Positions 25,608-38,826 of a stretch of DNA of 64,000 nt are shown here, in pieces. The stretch covers positions 4,151,244 through 4,215,243 of the forward strand of contig JAQFVV010012418.1 of NCBI GenBank assembly GCA_028023455.1, written 5' to 3'. A program made the position numbers and the translations under genes. Source of the stretch: Epiperipatus broadwayi (Eukaryota; Onychophora; Udeonychophora; Euonychophora; Peripatidae). Every line of letters starts with the position of its first letter. Position 1 is the first letter of the stretch. Under the pieces are notes generated by a model. That model ran no database searches. It was given only the letters and a program-made list of their open reading frames with translations, and was not told the DNA's origin.

Positions 25608-28390
25608 CAAACTACCCATATTAAATATTCAACTAACAAATACACTGACTCAATCCCATAAAATATTATAAATATTGTGAACTTTATAGCATATAGCCAC
25701 AAAAATACTTTTCATTCAGTCATAACAAAGAAATAATAATTCTCTCTTAAATAACTTTCTAATTCTTCAAAATGATTGATCATCTTTTCCTTCCGAATCC
25801 GATTGATTTAAAATCATTTTTACTTGCAATTACATATAATTATAAATAAGTTTGATAATAGACACACACACGCATAAGCATATGATATACAGACCATTTA
25901 AAATCACAGTAAGCAAAGAATTACTGTTAAAATATTAATTATTACTGCTAGAATTAATAAAGAATAAATATCTCATATCTGACAATATTTAGGACTTGGT
26001 AATATTCAAAGAACAGCTGGAGAATAAAATACTAATTACTATGGACAAAACAAGACAAATAATTTTTTTATAATATAATGCATTGATATTGGCACGAATC
26101 TGTATTAGAATTGACCCTAAATAAATAATAAAGTTGTATGTTATAGATGAAATAATTATTGAAAATAATGATATTCTAATTTATAAAAATATATATATAT
26201 ACGGTAAGATTTAATATAATGAACTCTTTTTTTAAAATACTTATTCACCCCTATTAATCTATAAATAATTCTTCCATTCGTTTTATTATATGCATGGATT
26301 ATTAACACACACACGACCAAACTTCATATTAAAATAATAATAATAATATAAAATTACCAGCATAATGTATTTTTTTCATTATGCTATTCTGAGACGTTCT
26401 TGAAGAACAAATATAATAATAATACATATAATAAACATATTTAACTAATACTAACTGTCTAAACACTATTAAATAAAATAAAGTTATCTTCTTTTTTCTT
26501 CCTTCCAAACAAAATGAAAAGTTCATAAATAGTTTTTACATGACTTTCCTTGTCATGTCTCCAAATGAATAAGAATGATAATTATAATGCACAAGACAAA
26601 TATTAACACAAAACAGCACATTCCTGCAGGAAAAAAGAAACAATATTATTTTTAATTTAGAATAACAAGTTCAATGTTCTAGCAGTTTGCTATGAATTCC
26701 TGTTAATGCTGTGTATTAGGAAACATTAATTAGGCAATGCACACTTTAAGACGTATAAGGTAATATTTCCTATTCATTCATAAAATTTTTAAATGCCTTC
26801 AATAAGTGGAAACATATAAGTTTATCCATTTTATCATTTATTTCATGTATTAATTTTAGGAAACATGTAAATATCAATTGTTCATTTCTTTTGCACACTT
26901 AATTTTTATCTCCTTCAATATGTAAAAGTGGAAATAAACATCTACTATTCCAATAAATGTATCAATAAAATTATTTAATTCTTGTGTATATTTTTGAATT
27001 TTCTTTATATTTAGCATGAAATCTATTTATTAAAGTTTTGAAAACGTTCAATGACAGTTCACATCTTTCCCACATATAAATGAAGCACGTTGCAGTTATT
27101 CCCTTCATAGTATGATTAAAACTTAAAAAATTAATTGTTATAAAATAAACAAACATTCTTTTATCCTTTCCTATTAATTTTAAATTTAAATAAAACAATT
27201 TTACAGTCCTATCAAGCATTCCCATTTCTTAAATAATAATAATTTATCTTGAATAATAGAATATAACACTTCCATGTACTTTAGCATATCGTTGGGACAA
27301 TTTGAATAATCAGCTGGGAGCAAAATCGACGTATCTTTTAGTGGTTTTTAAGTACACATTTTGCAAACAAATAATATATTTAAATTTTCAACTTGAACTC
27401 TGGAAGAAAAAAATAATAATTTCATTATTAAACTTTGCTCAATAAAACTTAGTTATAGCTGTCCTTGGTTAGCTATAACTGCCCTCGTAAAAGTTTTAAT
27501 AATTGACTGACCTCTTCAAAAGTAATAATAATTGACTTTTTTTTTTTTTAATAATCATTACATCACATTGTTCTCTTCCAATTGCTTTACGACAGTGTTG
27601 ACATCACCAGAAGAAAATTGCCAATCGCTCCTCCCACTGCAACTTACTTAATTATGCAAAAACTTGAGACAGTAAAAAAAAAAAAAAATAGAGATGAAAA
27701 AAAAATTATTTCGTCTTTTAAATAAATGGGAAAAAAAAAATTGAACTAATAATTAAATATTTTTAAAGCAGTAGAGTAAAAGTGATGACAATTGCTTTAA
27801 TAAATAAAATATTTTACAGTATTTGTCATTAAATAATTCACCAATCTATAATCCATTGATTTATTTAAAATGTAATTAGGCTATATTTTTAATACTGTTA
27901 TTGATATAATTAAATATTTGAATGTGATGTGGGATATTTAATGGTTTAAAGAAACATATGAATGAAAAATGAAGTTGGATAATGCATGAATATTCAGTAG
28001 TAATATGCTATAGGTATTACACTGATATGACTGAAATGACAATGTGAATGATGATGAGTGAAACATATTTTACTGTTTATGCTATAAATTTAAAATGTAT
28101 AAAACAAATGGACTAGAAAATCTTTCTAACAAAACTGAATACTGCTTTATGAGCAAATAAAACAAGTAAGCAACAACTTAAACTGTACTGATTATGCATA
28201 TAACAAGCCACCCCCTTATTCTATTACTGATTATACCCCAAAATAAGATACTAAACATTTAAGAAATCTTTTAATTACACCTACACTTACTTTTGATTAT
28301 AGTTTTAAGTCAAACTAAAATTTTTTTAAAAGAGAATTATATCAGATTACTGATATACTACCACATTACTACAATGACTATTTCTGGTGC
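25608..28390. other. AT-rich DNA, no gene recognised
   Basis: Only AT-rich DNA with poly-A and poly-T runs was seen. A short imperfect inverted or direct repeat of gttatagct/agctataac occurs near 27452-27482. The small frames at 26329-26526 and 26971-27225 have no recognisable motif. Confidence 0.45.
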
Positions 28391-28404
28391 CAAACCAGAA
28401 GGTT

Positions 28405-28451
28405 ACAATATATATATATATATTGTACCGGGTCCAATCGCTGAAATTTTC

Positions 28452-28491
<40 letters not shown>
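28405..28491. repeat. Paired (TA)n microsatellites
   Basis: Two (TA)n runs (about 28408-28424 and 28454-28491) flank the unique spacer ttgtaccgggtccaatcgct. The 74-codon frame across it is microsatellite translation and is not a gene. Confidence 0.85.
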
Positions 28492-28492
<1 letters not shown>

Positions 28493-29089
28493 CATGAAAG
28501 TTTGCATTAAATTATAACTTCATTCCATATCATCTCATTATTTTAATCATTATCAATCCATTATAAATTGGTCTCTCCCAAGTTTAATTCAGTTTCTCTG
28601 ACCCATAATCTCTCTTTTTTATATACACCAACAAACTTTGTTATTTTATCTATTCTCATATGTCATTTCTTTCTAGATCTTTTATAATTTCCTGGGATTC
28701 AGATTAAGATTTCAATTTCCCATCTACTATTATCTCTTTTAATAACATGTCCAGCCCAGTTCTATTTCCATCTCATAATTCTTTCATTGATGCAAATGAA
28801 ACCTATTTCTTCTTTTACCCAAATATTTAATTTTCAATTTTTATATGTTATTACTTAACATATATCTTTCCATAACTTCATTAATTATTCTAAAATTTTT
28901 ATTATTCTTCTGTTAAGTATGTCAGTCTCAGATCTATAAGTAAGTACTGGTAAAACATATCTATTAAAACTTTTTCTTTCCAAACTCATAGGTATATATT
29001 TTTTCAAAATATTATTTCTATCAAAACCACTTATCCATTATGTTTCCATATTTAGTTTTGTTTTCTTACTTTCATCTGACAACTCTTGC

Positions 29090-29560
29090 AATCTTTCCTA
29101 AAACTATTTTTTATTATTTGCAAAAATAATCACATTATCTGAAAAATCTAGATGATTTAAATAATCTTCATATATATTCTAATCCATAAAATACTTTTTG
29201 AAGAACTGTTATAAAAAGTTTTGGAGATATGGAATCATTCTGTTGAAGCCCTTTATTAATGTTAATCTACTTACTGTCAAGATATAATCTAAACACTGTG
29301 TTGCATTTTGATAATTTTTTTCCAGAATATAAGTCTATATCTTGATAGTCCAAAGTTGCCGAAATGTTAATAAAATCAAATGTTTTTTTCATAATCTACA
29401 AATCCAAAAGCATATTTTTGAGTTCTTTCTATAACTTCTTTTGATACTTGAGTGTGATTCACTATGCCAAAACCAATTTTAAATTCAGTTTGATTTTTGA
29501 TTATTTTAAATCCAAAGTTTGCTGAAGATAAGTTGTAAGTATTTTTATAAAATTTTATAT
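29090..29560 (-). pseudogene. LINE reverse transcriptase remnant (RTE-like)
   Basis: The GLQQNDSISPKLF block corresponds to the family's GVRQGDxISPxLF. About 60 nt later HLDFSDNVIIFA corresponds to HLRFADDIVLIA; the catalytic pair DD reads DN here. A following LQELSDESKKTKLNM stretch matches the helix after the active site. The + strand of the same DNA has no comparable signal. Confidence 0.75.
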
Positions 29561-30589
29561 AGCAATACTAGAAGACTGATTAATCTTTAATTTCAAATGT
29601 CCTCATTATCATATTTTTTTAATTATCAATATTACTACTGTTATCCCTTCATTCATCTAATATATCTTTATTATTTAGACCTCTGTATTTTATTTATCTA
29701 CTTCTTTTAAAATATCATTTCCTAGAGCTTTTTCTTTTTTCATTAGATTTCATTTCATTACTTATGTCTTCATTGTTTAAAATATTAGGCAATTTAAAAG
29801 ATGTAGTAATTATAAGGGATACTTTGTTTACTTATTATTTATTATTACTATATAATACTTTATAGAACATTTCAATACATTTCACAATGTCTTCTTTTTA
29901 GTAATAGTTCTACTTTTTCTTTTTATTGCTGAAATAACTTTTCTTCAATATAGAAATATTATTTTATACTTTTGAAACTCATTTTCTTCTCTAGATTTTT
30001 TTCCAATTCATTTACATTCTTTTTATATCTGATTAATTTATTTTCATATCATTTTACAGAATTGCAGATATTTAATTGATTTTGGTGAATTATTTAAAAA
30101 TATTTTCATATTCATTCATTTCTCATTCGTTGTCTTGTTACAGTTGAAAATTTATTGATGAATTATTGTTGTTGGTTTTTTTTTGTAGTTGTAGCAATTA
30201 ATAAAGTATCAATTATTTTTTATTGATTTCAGTTAAGTTTGAACCATCTTCAAATTCTATTAATATTTTAAAATTATTAGCAAATTCTAATTCAAATTCA
30301 TTGGAATATTTCCGAAAGTTAGGAATATCATATGTTAATAGTATCTTTTAAATAATTTTTATTTTTCTAATTTTGCATTACCATCTATCTTAAATCTCAT
30401 TAATTGATGAACACTTCCTATATTCAGTCTTATTATGAACATTACAATCTTGAAATATATATTTTCTGTTACTCAAAATATAATTCAATTCTGCTGTACT
30501 CTCATTTGGATATTTTCATGTTTATTTTCATTTAGCTTTTTTTTTAAAAAAATATAATATGCCATTTTTCTTTTTTATTACAAAATTTG

Positions 30590-31000
30590 ACTAGTTTATG
30601 TCCTCTCTTATTTTTATTACCATAGCCATATTTACCCACTACTTTTATCTTTCAATCATTTCTAATTTTAACATTAAAGATTCCCATGACAATTTTAAAA
30701 TATTGATTGCTTTATGTGATAAAAAGTATTTTTTCATCTGTATAAAATCCTCTTATTTCTTCTTCACAATGAGAACTTATAAAGGCATAAATCTGAATTA
30801 TCTTCAGTTGGCACTTTTCATCAAGTTTAATAAATAATATATTCACTCAGTCTGATATGCCATCATTTTCATATTGTTATTCATCAGCTTTTTATTTGTA
30901 ATGAATACTACTTCACTTGATCCAATTTTCAATTGTCTCTTCATCTTTTCAGCTAATTTCACAAAAGCCAATAATATTTCATTTCACATTAGACATTTCT
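30590..31000 (-). pseudogene. LINE endonuclease domain remnant
   Basis: This domain nicks target DNA in active LINEs. Visible landmarks on the minus strand are FCEIS (family: L.ETR/ETW, carrying a catalytic Glu, kept here), a YAFISS segment (family: YAP), and GIFNVKI (family: GDFNAK; the catalytic Asp is now Ile). Stops interrupt the frame. Confidence 0.65.
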
Positions 31001-31060
31001 TTTTTTATTTCTTATAATCTTTCTTCACCTTAAAGTGATTTGTAATTGTAAGTAGATAAA

Positions 31061-33868
31061 TAAAAGGCCATCCTTGAAGTGAAAATCTGAGTCTTTAATC
31101 AGGAAATTCTTAGAACTCTCCACCTTTGGCCAGCAATTGCTGCCTTGCTATAAACTTTTCAGCCTTCTAATAATAAATACTGTAATTTAATTTTGTCTGT
31201 CATGATTATAAATATATATAAAAATGAAGGTCATTTAAATACATACTTAACCTGCTTTCAAGAAAAGTCAACTGTTGTTTCACTTAAGAGCTCAAGAAAG
31301 ACTGTGATATTTCCTGATTTTAAATGCAGAATATAAAAAACAATAACTCATCCTGATGACTGATTTGTGTTAAGGAACATCCCATCCATATTTCATTTTA
31401 TCATATGAAGAATCACATAATAATAATAGCAGCAGTAATAGGTATGTAAAGAGTGAACATTAGAAAATTTACACTATTTGCTTCCTTTAAGAAATCAAAA
31501 AGGAATTAAGAGTTCTCTTTTTAGTTAATAATAGATTTCTTTCCATAGCCAAGAATCAATATACTAATTTATTTTAAGTCTGTTTTAACTATGCCCGAGC
31601 TATCTGAAAATATTTTTAGCTTTTCTGGGAAATTTTTAGTTACATAAAAAATGTCTTAGCTTTACTCCATTATTTGCATTCAAAGTAATAGTTTTGGAAG
31701 ACGTGCACATTAATTACAATATCATAAGGCCATTAGCGAATTAGAGAAGAGAGTGATGTAATACTTGGCTTATGAATTTCCTTCCACACCCATACAGATA
31801 TTAAGATATACTTGAACACACACCCATATATGAAAGTTATGTATTTTGGTATACGTGTAAATACCTATGCTATGTTCTCTATTAAAAGCCAAATAAAGAT
31901 CATAAAGCAGTAGGATAATATGATCACATTATATTACTTGATTACCATTAAAGATTGTGGGTTATTATTGCCACTGTCCTTAACAAAGCTTCTACTAATA
32001 TCTCAATATTTGGAATGATTATAAAATAATAAAAATCTCTTGTTTTATTATTATTAATATTACTATTGAATTTATAATTACGCCAAAGTTTTTTTCTTAA
32101 TTAACATTCTTTTAGCTCAGTATAAGACCCTTGGTGTGAATACTAATAAACATTTGTAATGTTATTTTACTCTATCCGTTAGAGTTTTAAAGATTATGTC
32201 AAATGGTTATATTGATTTTCTGAAGTTTTTTTTTTTTTTTTTTAAACTGCCTTTTTTCTGTTTTAGGATTATTCAAAATTTTAAATATTTACTAAATTTA
32301 ATTGTGGAAGAGCAACTTTTTTTTTTTTAAAAAAAATCAAATTGAAATCTTTTGAGAAATGTTGAGTGAAGTGTGAAATAAGATTTCACTTTAACGTGTT
32401 AAATGAAAGAGAAAAAAATATTTTAAATACTGAAAAATTCATAAAAAAATTTTTTTTTGTTAATAATTCGTTTACTGATTTAATAAAATGATAACCTGCT
32501 GATATGAATATTAAATATTAGTATTCTCAAAAAAATTTTTCTTTTTATTAAGCAAAGAAAAAAAAGTTTCAAACTCACGATATTTTTAATGACCTCTAAG
32601 TGTTTTCTCTATCTTTTTAATGACCTCTGTTTTCCCTCTTCTGACAGTGCCCACTGAAGAGGCACTAAATGTAGAAGTTTATTGATCTAAAGTAAGCTTC
32701 ACCTTAATATGTTCCATTATATGTGTTTTTATTTTCAAGTGAGAGCATTAAATAACACATTTTTAGCAATACTGAACATTTGAAAAGCAATTCTGAGAAG
32801 CAATAAACAAAATTTGATTTGAAAATATACTATATACTGAAGTTAATGGTGTTTCTTTAAGATCAGAGATCAAGGAATGATGCATTTGATGTAGATTTTT
32901 TATTTAAAATAAAGAAAAACAAACAAACATTATAGATTATCACCATATCTAAACTATTTTATTCATAACAGTAACTTTAAATAAATCAGCTATTCTAAGT
33001 TTTGAAAGAAAAAAGAAGTAAGAAACAAAAAAAAATATAATGTTAAAGTTGAGTTTCTAATGACTATGAAATTCAATATATGAAATACAAATCAGTCATT
33101 TATAACATGCTTATTTTAAGTATTTTTATTCCAACTATTGACAATAGCAAAATTGTTTAACATGATAACTATTAATATTCTACATGAACTTTAATAAAAT
33201 ATTCACTCTTTTTGCATTGGTTTGTGTGTAATAAAATATTTACACTCCTTTAAATAGTTTTTATAATACTTTTTATTATTATTCTCAGAAATTTTGGATT
33301 GTCTAAGTCTTCTTTAGAGTTCAAGTACTCTTTCAATTAGACAAAAACAACAACAACAAAACTCTAAAATTCAAACTTTGTGTGTGTGTTTTTTTTTTTA
33401 CATTTTATCTGTTGTTGTTTTTTAATTAAAAAGATGTATGAATACTGAAGAAAACTATTAACCAATCAGAATTGCAATGACAAACAACATTAATAACATT
33501 ATTATAAAAAGAAGTTCCAAAAATATATTTAATTTCTTTATTAAACTACTACCATTAATATTTTTAATATTTCATTTTATTTTGCTTATCAACAAAATTT
33601 TGTTTTTGAAGAGGATTTCTTTATTATATATAAATAAAATTATTTTATTTAAAAGTAAAAAAAACAACAACTTATTGTTAATAGATAATGATTTTATTTA
33701 AAAATAATCTAAAATAAGCTATACATTTTATTTAATTTATAAAAAAAGATTTTGTTGTGAGAGTGTATGTTATTTAGACTATTAACCAAAAAATAGCAGA
33801 AATATGTTTTACGTCTTACAAGTAGTTTAGAAATATATATAACAAACAAATAATCAAAAAAATAAAAT
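31061..33868. other. AT-rich DNA, no gene recognised
   Basis: No gene is supported. A less AT-rich patch at about 31080-31170 (including ctccacctttggccagcaat) may belong to the adjacent LINE's 5' region. A small hairpin gtgcccactgaagaggcac is at about 32648-32666. Long T or A runs occur at 32227-32243, 32317-32336 and 33389-33398. Confidence 0.45.
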
Positions 33869-33898
33869 GGTACTTGTGTATAATTCAACCGATGACGT
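33869..33898 (+). repeat. Left 30-bp terminal inverted repeat
   Basis: It is identical, base for base, to the reverse complement of 35312-35341. Confidence 0.9.
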
Positions 33899-34071
33899 AT
33901 TACCCTGAAGGCATATCAGTCTAATCTTGCGATTTTTAAGATAACGTCTCCAAGTGATCTGCGGACACATGTAATCGCTAAAATGTGTCCGCAGATCACG
34001 TGAACACGGTACGTTAAAAATCGCAAGATTAGACTGATATGCCTTCAGGGTAATACGTCATCACTTGAATT
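33882..34071. repeat. Subterminal palindrome of the 33.9-35.3 kb element
   Basis: The arms include gatgacgtattaccctgaag, agactgatatgcc and gatctgcggacacat and their complements, around a loop of about 11 bp (gtaatcgctaa). The left arm overlaps the terminal repeat, so the TIR's inner half is present three times in the element. Confidence 0.9.
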
Positions 34072-34159
34072 ATCCAGGTCACATGTTAAAAAATATTCAA
34101 AAATGAAAAATATCTGACACAGCTGTATGATATAATTCAGAAATTAAAATTAAAACGTA

Positions 34160-35090
34160 ATTCAATGTAAGTTTGAGAATTGTAGAAATATTAACAAATA
34201 TTTTTTGTAAATAAGTTTGAGAATTGTAGAAATATTAAAAAAAACTTTTTGTAAATTTTAAATAAACACCTAAATAAAAAAGACGCGATCTAATGCAAAT
34301 CTGGTATTAATGGCGCCGCACTTTTACATGCATTTGGTAATTTTAAAAACGTACTGCATATTGCAAAATTGATTTAAAAAATTATTTCAAATTATTTACA
34401 CATTAAAAACGTAATGTAGAAATATTAACAAAAAGTACTTTACCCGAATTAATGCGAATCTGGCATTAATGGCGTCCTTGTTATCACATGCATTTGGTAA
34501 TATATATTCCAAATTTGTTTTAAAAAATTATTGAAAATTATTTACACATTAAAAATTTCAATGTAAGTTTGAGAATTGTAGAAATATTAACAAATATTTT
34601 TTGTAAATAAGTTTGAGAATTGTAGAAATATTAACAAAAACTTTTTGTACATTTTAAATAAACACCTAAATAAAAAAGACGCGATCTAATGCAAATCTGG
34701 TATTAATGGCGTCCAGAAAATGCCGCACTTTTACATGCATTGGTAATTGTTAAAACATACTGCATATTGCAAAATTGATTTAAAAAATTATTTCAAATTA
34801 TTTACACATTAAAAACGTAATGTAGAAATATTAACAAAAAGTTTTTGTAAATTTAAAATAAACAGATAAATAAAAAACACTTTACCGGAGAATAAATTAT
34901 TTACACATTAAACATAATTCAATGTAAGTTTCAGAATTGTAGAAATATTAACAAAAACTTTTTGTAAATTTAAAATAAACAGATAAATAAAAAACACTTT
35001 ACCGGAGAAGTTTGAGAATTGTAGAAATATTAACAAAAAATTTTTGTAAATTTAAAATAAACAGATAAATAAAACACTTTACCCGAATTA
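34160..35090. repeat. Internal repeat array
   Basis: The block gtttgagaattgtagaaata, or a close variant, occurs at about 34171, 34214, 34567, 34611, 34928 (gtttcag variant) and 35009, with shortened forms near 34410 and 34820. A longer unit containing gcgatctaatgcaaatctgg and tattaatggcg is present near 34290 and 34680, with a variant near 34450. The order suggests nested duplications of about 390 bp and about 80 bp. Confidence 0.85.
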
Positions 35091-35311
35091 ACAGCTCAAA
35101 AAAGTAACTGTGATGCCGTGGATAGCAAAATCACAATAGACAGAAAAATCAAAAAATTTCCCAAACCTCTCTACGAATTTTAAATCTTGCGGGTGAAAAA
35201 AAAAAAATTGACTCTCTGATGGATTAATCACGCCAGTCACTTGGTTACCATGACAACGTTGTCATGCAAAAAATGTCGATGTCTACCGGAAGGGAAATCA
35301 GTAAGTCAAAA

Positions 35312-35341
35312 ACGTCATCGGTTGAATTATACACAAGTACC
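35312..35341 (-). repeat. Right 30-bp terminal inverted repeat
   Basis: It is the perfect reverse complement of 33869-33898. Confidence 0.9.
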
Positions 35342-38300
35342 AATAAGATTAATCATCAGAACACCTATTGGTCATCTGATAATGCTCCGTTAACTTACAC
35401 AGAAGTTGTGTTTTTATTTGAATTTGATTTATGTGTAATGATTTTTAATTGCATCTACCTTGGAAGTTCTTTATAATATTTTTTATTTTATTTTCTGAAA
35501 AACAATTTACTGGAAAAAAATTGACATTCATCAAATAATATATTTCCCCCCATAAATAAAATGTAATTATCATAGTGTGTAGTAAATTATGTTAAAATCT
35601 TGTTTACAAATATATATTTTAATGATATAAAAAAGAAAACTACTTATTAAGTTTATGTTGTAGTTCTAAATACTGAGATGTTTGAATAAATTATACTAAG
35701 AGTATGATTAACAATGGAAAAGTACTATTGGCTTTAATCCCATATTATGGCTGATCATAGTCCACGATGACCTCTTTACTCCTCTGTATGTAGTCAATAC
35801 ATTTTCCATCAAAGAGAAAGACTTATACAATTTGAAAACAGTTTATTTATAAAAATAAAAAATAAAAATTGGTCATGTAAATGATTATGTTCTACTATCA
35901 CAAGTGGATTTTCTGTTTTAGATTATGTTCAAAATCAGTACTGTAGAGGAATTTTATACAGAAATGAATATATATATATTTTAAAAAAAAATAAAAATTT
36001 GTATTTGAATTTAAATAAGATAACAGGTCAAATATACTGATTTCTTTTTAATTTTAAAGGTATTGGAATAATTGCATTTAAAAGAAACATACTTTTTACT
36101 GTGTTATACAATGTAGTTCTACTTAATGCTATAATTCTTCTAATTAGATCCTGCAATATCAAGATTTCTATTTTGTTTTTTTCCATTTAATACAAAATAC
36201 ATATTTTTCAATATTGCATTAAACATAGGTAATAAATGTTTATAATTTATTCACATAAAGATTTGATAGCACTGTCTCATTAATGTTACAGAATTTGCAA
36301 CAGAGATGCAATAACCAGGTTTCCATTACATTTGTACTATCTCATGACTTAAGCATTAGTTATAAAAGTAGTATTTAGTATAATGCTACAATAAATAATT
36401 TTAAGTGAAGCATATTATCTGCAATAATTGTTTGATTGTGAGAGTTGTTGCTTAGACACCTATTTTTGCATCCAGAAAGATAACTTAATATGCAGTCTGA
36501 TAGGTAAAAAATAAAGGATAAAAAAAAACATATCCAAGAGAGAAGAATTATAAAAAAGTATGCATGTATACAGATATGAACCTCCCAAGCCCCCCTTTGT
36601 TTTATATAAGAACATTTTTATTTTATTTTGTGAATTCTAATTTTAAAAATTTTCTATCACATGCCATTAGTTGATGTAAGAAAAGTGAGTTGTGGAGGTG
36701 GGGGAAATTATTTTATTTTGATATTTTTACTGACAGATGCAACCATTAGATGGCTGATGAGAAATTTCTAATAAAAGTAATTCATTTTGATTTTCTTCAA
36801 TTGAACTCTTTTTTTTCTTAGATAAATGCTTGAATAATTTTAAATGATGTATTATTGATTTTAACTTTATTATAATCTGAGTTAATTCTAATATATAAAT
36901 GAACTAAGATATAATATCAATAGGATTATTTCTTAGCAAAATAAATATATATTGCTGATGATAATAAAAAAATTTTGTGACATCATAAATCTTCTGACTT
37001 ATAATGTCTGGCATAAAAATATTTAACAAATATGTGAATGAATTCACTTTCTTGTGATTAACAAGCCAAAATTTTGATTAAATAACTATCCAGACATTAG
37101 AGTTGACCCAGGAATCTTTTGCTTTTGAACCCATTATTTTACCTCTGTTTAACTATGCAAGACAACATTATACTTAATTTTGCTTTAAAGGATCAGAATT
37201 GTTTGTAAATTGCAGAAAGAAAAAAAACAATTAATTTAGAAAGTAATTTTTGATTAAAAAAATAAAAAGCTAAATTAAAAATCTTCACAAAAGTCACCTA
37301 TTTATATCTAAATCAGATTTTAATTCCATAACTTTTGAAAGTTCATTAGTAAAAATCGCTTGCTGCTGAGCCCATATCCTTCAATTGATTATTAATTAAA
37401 GGTGATAGGTTAAAAAAAACCATGTAGTCTGATTAATAAATATATCATTATTGTACTTGACCAATTTTGTGCTTGAATGTCATGTGATTTTTAAATCAAG
37501 TGATCTTGCAAATATTTGTTACTTTTACTAATTGGATTATGTTATATTTATAAGTTATACAAATTAAATATGTAGTTTTACTATCATATAAAGTCTATGA
37601 GATTTATGCAGTCTTCTGTCTTCAATTTAACTTATATTAACTATTATCCCAAACAAATGTGTATGGGAATGAATTAAGACACAAAGGTATCTTAGAATGA
37701 AATAAATATTTTATTAATAATGAAAGTAATTATTATATTGAATTAGAAGTAATTGAATTATTTAATAGTTTAAAATTAAAAATAAATTATAAATAAAATG
37801 TCAGCATGGTATATAATGTATCTTTGGAATTGTATTTCAATTGGGGGAATAATGGTTTGATACTCAGTATTAAAATAAAGGATTCAGTTTTCAGTATTAT
37901 TGGATGGATAGAGTAATAGAAACACCTGACACTTTAGCATTACATTTTAAAGTTTTGCAACACAAAAATAAAAAAGCATATTAATGCAATATTTCTTTAT
38001 TATAGAAAGAATACCAAGAAGATATCAAAGTATATTTAGCAGAAGGTTGAAGCCTGATTAGCAAGCCTTTAAGAAGAAAATTTATCTAAGTTTTAAAAAA
38101 TTACTGGGGGAGGCATTAATTAAACTGTCAGTTGTTCGAATTATTGTACTGTTTAAGGTTTCCAAGACTGACATTCACTAAAGAAAAGCTAAAACATCTG
38201 GATTAAACTTTGATCAGAAATTTAATATTTAAAGAGAGAAGCTAATGGACATTATGAAGAATTGCAGCTAAAAACTATAAAATTACAATGGAACAGATAA

Positions 38301-38826
38301 TTTCAGTGATGAACATACACCAGAATAGTCAAGGGTCTACTAAAAAAGTTTATTGTAAGCTTTATAATTAAAGCAATTGTTTTTTTAATATAAATGCTGA
38401 GTATGTGCCAAGAGCATAAAAATTGACAGGAAAATTTTGAAGAATTTAGCATGTAGTTGGAATAAGTTATTGTTTTATTTTCTTTTACCTTCAGAAAGGA
38501 CTTGCACATGGTTGCTATCATAAAAAGTTTCAAATATGAAAGATGGTGGATACCATATCATGACATCTTCTTTATTCAATAACCACTTTGAATTGATGTA
38601 TTACTATTTCATAAATTTTGAATATTTTGAGATCGTATTTATTCTGTGAATCAATAATTGTTCTCCATAAAAATTCTCATCTTTCAGTTGATCACTTTTT
38701 CTCTATAAAAAAATTCTTAATATTTTTCTAGACATTGCTACCAATATTTCACAATTTTCTTATATAAAATATAAAAAGTTTTGATGCAAATGGTGACCTC
38801 GCATTATGTTAATGAAGATATCCAAG
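35342..38826. other. AT-rich DNA, no gene recognised
   Basis: No protein homology or larger repeat was seen. The frame at 38303-38533 (minus) is Lys/Ser/Ile-rich without a recognisable motif. Confidence 0.5.

Larger units (their letters stand above)
28550..31060 (-). mobile_element. RTE-like LINE, near full length, decayed
   Basis: Read on the minus strand, the landmarks of an endonuclease-plus-RT LINE appear in correct order: an apurinic-type endonuclease start (IIGFCEIS, about 30950-30975), a YAF segment (about 30735-30830), VMGIFNVKI in place of the GDFNAKIG block (30664-30702), then RT blocks GLQQNDSISPKLF (29212-29262; family RQGDxxSPxLF) and HLDFSDNVIIFA (29107-29157; family HLRFADDIVL), and the C-terminal NWAGHV block (28743-28771; family WxGHVxR). 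The length of about 2.5 kb and this domain order suit RTE-type elements. Many stops and frameshifts are present and both EN and RT catalytic residues are altered, so it is inactive. Confidence 0.75.
33869..35341. mobile_element. Non-autonomous DNA transposon with perfect 30-bp TIRs
   Basis: The first 30 bp (ggtacttgtgtataattcaa followed by ccgatgacgt) and the last 30 bp are perfect reverse complements. A possible 3-bp target duplication aat lies on both sides. Immediately inside the left end is a palindrome with arms of about 90 bp (33882-33971 and 33983-34071). The interior (about 34160-35090) is built from repeated blocks centred on gtttgagaattgtagaaata. No transposase frame exists. Perfect TIRs imply recent movement, presumably by an autonomous partner elsewhere in the genome. 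I cannot assign a superfamily; the compound left end is reminiscent of foldback-type elements. Confidence 0.8.

Noticed and set aside
28293-28517. 74-codon frame with a Tyr-Ile repeat
   Set aside because: The repeat is the translation of (TA)n microsatellites.
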